Shown piece by piece: positions 62,901-64,000 of a DNA stretch of 64,000 nucleotides (positions are counted from its first letter, which is position 1; each line of letters starts with the position of its first letter). The position numbers were made by a program, and so were the translations under genes. Source of the stretch: Pararhizobium sp. Its GTDB lineage: Bacteria > Pseudomonadota > Alphaproteobacteria > Rhizobiales > Rhizobiaceae. The notes beneath the pieces were generated by a model. The model saw nothing but the letters and a program-made list of their open reading frames with translations. It had not been told where the DNA came from and did not search any database. The DNA lies in assembly GCA_030655075.1 (NCBI GenBank), contig JAURWE010000101.1, positions 186,001 to 250,000 of the forward strand, in the 5' to 3' direction.

Positions 62901-64000
62901 ATCGTCGGTGACGGAACGGACGAGGTCTACCGCGTCTATTCCCGTGCCTCTGCCCTTGCGGCGGGCATGACCGGCCTCAATCCCAACACCGAAATCGTCA
63001 TCACCCGCGGTGGAACCACCAATGCCTTCATCATCGCGGAACTCGACAATATCGAGGAAATCGTCATCGACACGGGCGCTGGAACCGACCAGGTCATTCC
63101 GATCGGCACCTTCAATCAGACCAGCCTGAGCTTCAGCACCATCACCGTCAACGGCGGTGCGGACGATGACACGGTCGATATTTCCGGCCTCCTGTCGGCG
63201 CACCGTATCCTGTTCCGCTCGAACGGCGGCAACGACACGATCCTTGGCACCCTGCGTCCGCAGGATGTGGTTGAGCTTGCACCGGGCGAGGACATTGCGA
63301 GCTACACGCTGACCAACAACAGCAACGGTACCAAGACCCTCTCGAACGGCACCAATTCGATCACCTTCACCGGTGCGGTGCCGCCACAGTTCCAGGAAAC
63401 GCCTGACACGAACGAAAACGAAAACGGCGTCTCGGGCAATTTCGAATATACCGCCAGCGATCTCGCCGGTCTGAAAGCCCTGGTCAACGGCCAGTCCCCT
63501 GAAGACTCGGACGACCCGATGCCGACAGGCGTGCGCACACTGTCGGGCCATGGCAACAATCTTGCCGATCCTGACGCCGGAGCTGCCGACACGCCGTTCA
63601 TCCGGATCACCGATGCCCATTACGGCGAGAGCGACAGTTTCGGAAATTCGGCGATCAACCCGATCTTCGTCGGTCTTGATCCCCGCAATATCAGCAACAT
63701 CCTCGGCGCACAGGAAGCAGATCTGCCCAAGGCGGAAGACGCCAACACGTTCTTCATGGCTTTCGGCCAGTACTTCGACCACGGCCTCGATTTCCTCGGC
63801 AAGGGTGGCAACGGCACGGTCCAGATCGGAGCACCCGGCAACGGTGCGCCCGGATCCGGCAACCCGGCCGACCTGACACGCGGAACCGTCGCCTACTATG
63901 AAGACGGCGTTCCGCAGCACATCAACAAGACCTCTCCCTTCGTCGATCAGAACCAGGCCTATGGTTCGAACGATCTCGTCGGGCAGTTCCTGCGCCAGGG
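56910..64000 (+). CDS. Giant RTX haem peroxidase with two animal-type peroxidase modules (MopA-like), 3' end missing
   Basis: An uninterrupted frame of 2,363 codons runs off the right edge. No classical signal peptide is present, as expected for type I secretion. Module 1 has FFGQFFDHGLD (distal His306), a TEMQYQHLVFEEF stretch, VVYRFGHSML (proximal His716) and ARARDTGMP, the signatures of bacterial animal-type haem peroxidases. RTX nonapeptide repeats (GGxGxD-like, about residues 1080-1207) follow. Then come beta-rich, cadherin-like regions (about 1540-1930), a second short RTX block (about 1941-1995) and a second peroxidase module (from about 2174, with FFMAFGQYFDHGLDF, distal His2291, and VDQNQAYGSND). 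This is the layout of Mn(II)-oxidising MopA-type proteins; the substrate here is inferred. Confidence 0.92.
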   Translation, partial: MTAFTLTKADLAFMLFQIKVAEMHASGVPLTEIRVNADGTLISDRLQYNAITGVYLGDPATPQAIPDPHVPVGLRTVDGSYNNIVAGREYWGAADQVMPRLLDPYYLNDADGDVMGLGPGATVTNNNYGVGGAPSATNGGNLGNVADADPRIISNLIVDMSLNNPSAILAALTFAGSEDPYADMQTLLAARLTPAEAAAALLAAQNALASANAALQTAADNMIVTNPASIDAVQTAAAAVTAAEHDLDQATAMAANPTAAFQALAVEMGLVINSEGSLVIPNVSADEGLSAPFNAWMTFFGQFFDHGLDLITKGNNGTIYVPLQHDDPLYNKGADGIAGTADDGRTNFMVLTRATPAGGSQTNTTTAFVDQNQTYTSHASHQVFLREYTRETDGDVVATGKLLDGIGPDGVTKNGLPTWADVKAQALNMLGLRLSDQHVLEVPLLATDQYGMYERGANGYAQVLVQVAHAGGLTTLKVEGKAGGLNLLNITAADLPAGHGLTGITTIFPIGTRHAFLDDIAHNAVPSGVYDPDGPGGPLGDTPIGPDSDTATGNVIGTDYRGRKVAYDDELLNRHYITGDGRGNENIGLTAVHHVFHSEHNRQIDAQKLTVLRSGDLAFINEWLSNDGGDITALPAGFQSMTPLQQLSYANSLSWDGERLFQAARFATEMQYQHLVFEEFARKVQPAVDVFVFNSITDINPSIFSEFANVVYRFGHSMLTDTMPRIFLNADGDVTSTDDMGLITSFLNPVSFENNETLTAEQAAGAVVRGMTIERGNEIDEFITGSLRNSLLGLPLDLATINIARARDTGMPTLNQARDQLFGATGSSFLTPYASWTDFAANLKNPISVVNFIGAYGTHSSITAATTVEAKRDAAWNLVFGNDALTGPAADAWNAERLAFLNSTGTWNAQTSGLNAIDLWIGGLAEKKMPFGGFLGSTFNAVFEAQLENLQDGDRFYYLTRTQGQNFLNMLEQNSFAKMIMANTDIAQPGADGIRGTADDIISRHIGVDSFAAYDFVLEVDASNQQDYNGAAAGKDPLGNDLVLESLGLGRVQRDNPGTVGPDANYLRFTGGEHVVVGGTNGNDTIITDFGDDGIWGDAGDDRIESGAGVDLVNGGSGNDIITDSGDSGDFIKGDEGDDVIANSNGIDILMGGIGNDVVFVGVDATEVFGGEGNDFILGGDDADFLLGNEGDDWLEGGGGFDTTAGDNSELFFNSAIKGHDVMFSGSEEHDFDAESGDDIMVQGESVIRNEGMFGFDWSIYKGNEIAANADLRVPIFTTEQADILRNRFDKVEALSGWEKDDILRGDDRLPDAAGTATIGAAEGVFFQDELTQAGVNRIDGFRALLGNLIAAAPTTPGIDLENIIAFNQGNVLLGGAGSDQLQGNGGNDLIDGDAWLNVRIRITGAGQGNAAGNQIATVDSLKHTFTAAENPAWAGKSLFELLVSRTIVPNQLHIVREVVTTGAQVADEDTAIFNDIRANYTITSNADGTITVTHDTLSVAIDPLTGRPLLSDGVDTLRNMEWAQFSDGRVRLAAAKLQLDGPNIGEYQDQFGNNSFGNSDGDTQWNPDWIETNDSGGVTTGQIRIDPGAPANNVMQFIGGTVAASFNGAEITRVVPLAGATTATLRYSADPASLEAGESVLVQFAANGVDFVTVNAITGDGANVAHTHTLTGPFSAASAIRFVASAMNEINDIVLIDNVTVDFTLPGATNFEDTFTEGGGDADISDAPFISDATVIVSARIVLTNAQAGDAFDVPGNLPGNINSTIVTAVAGQITVLLTGSETVANYQAAIQAIEFRNTSQSPSQIDRIINVTVNNGIVDSNVAVATINVISVNDAPNAVTDNLITNIAGAITVPEWLMLFNDTDAEGDVIHVTGATENDVNFSIVFNAGNVTATRTDADNTKDFTYTLSDGTATDTADVDITWDTVGTVNGTNGADILLGDGAASVFDGAGGNDIIMAGAGNDTIGGGTGNDLIVWNVGHGRDFIDGGANTDTVRIVGDGTDEVYRVYSRASALAAGMTGLNPNTEIVITRGGTTNAFIIAELDNIEEIVIDTGAGTDQVIPIGTFNQTSLSFSTITVNGGADDDTVDISGLLSAHRILFRSNGGNDTILGTLRPQDVVELAPGEDIASYTLTNNSNGTKTLSNGTNSITFTGAVPPQFQETPDTNENENGVSGNFEYTASDLAGLKALVNGQSPEDSDDPMPTGVRTLSGHGNNLADPDAGAADTPFIRITDAHYGESDSFGNSAINPIFVGLDPRNISNILGAQEADLPKAEDANTFFMAFGQYFDHGLDFLGKGGNGTVQIGAPGNGAPGSGNPADLTRGTVAYYEDGVPQHINKTSPFVDQNQAYGSNDLVGQFLRQ

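Noticed and set aside
60552..63920. An 1,122-codon open frame on the minus strand opposite the peroxidase gene
   Set aside because: It is antisense to the RTX/peroxidase coding frame, its translation shows no family motif, and such shadows arise from strong GC3 bias.

Overview
The window looks like a chromosomal segment of an alphaproteobacterium of the Rhizobiaceae (Rhizobium/Agrobacterium type). This rests on high GC with strong GC3 bias, many sugar ABC transporters with lone periplasmic binding proteins, GtrA/GT2 lipid glycosylation genes, and a degenerate copy of a rhizobial CTCCCC/GGGGA intergenic palindrome. No rRNA, tRNA, CRISPR array or phage was seen. Both ends cut a gene: a pyrimidine 5'-nucleotidase on the left and a giant haem peroxidase on the right.

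Layout. 1-4.4 kb: nucleotidase fragment, an M15-like protein, a secreted caspase-like protein whose halves are in swapped order and whose catalytic residues are gone, a doubly frameshifted GNAT gene, an aldo/keto reductase and a Gfo/Idh/MocA oxidoreductase. 4.4-7.8 kb: GtrA and GT2 genes divergent from a GT-C-like membrane protein. 7.9-19.5 kb: housekeeping and catabolic genes (xseA, quinone oxidoreductase, ProC-like, M29 aminopeptidase, MBL hydrolase, ybaK, ArsC-like, YitT, aromatic aminotransferase with a divergent Lrp regulator, M14-like deacylase, LigT-like, two overlapping methylguanine methyltransferases). 19.8-25.4 kb: a sugar ABC importer (binding protein, two permeases, ATPase) ending in a LacI regulator, with a perfect LacI-type operator in front.

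25.4-36.3 kb: an RbsA/RbsC-type sugar importer with two tandem paralogous binding proteins and a third, distinct one upstream. Divergent from these lie a fourth binding protein, closely related to the tandem pair, a TorR-like response regulator and a TorS-like hybrid histidine kinase. The arrangement suggests a binding-protein-triggered two-component system that senses the transporter's ligand. 36.8-47.5 kb: guaA, a glycine-rich 14-residue-repeat secreted protein, aldehyde dehydrogenase, FAD oxidoreductase, AGE-family epimerase, 3-hydroxyisobutyryl-CoA hydrolase, cupin, EEP-family hydrolase and cardiolipin synthase. 47.6-52.7 kb: a TetR-MFP-RND efflux operon behind a 22-bp perfect inverted repeat.

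52.8-64 kb: a secreted SH3-like protein, an IS5-family transposase remnant, a NarL-type response regulator facing a histidine kinase whose ATP-binding motifs look degraded, then an AT-rich promoter region and a >2,360-codon open gene. That gene encodes an animal-type haem peroxidase module, RTX calcium-binding repeats, cadherin-like regions, a second RTX block and the start of a second haem peroxidase module. Its architecture recalls the secreted Mn(II)-oxidising peroxidases (MopA type), with the adjacent two-component pair as a candidate regulator.
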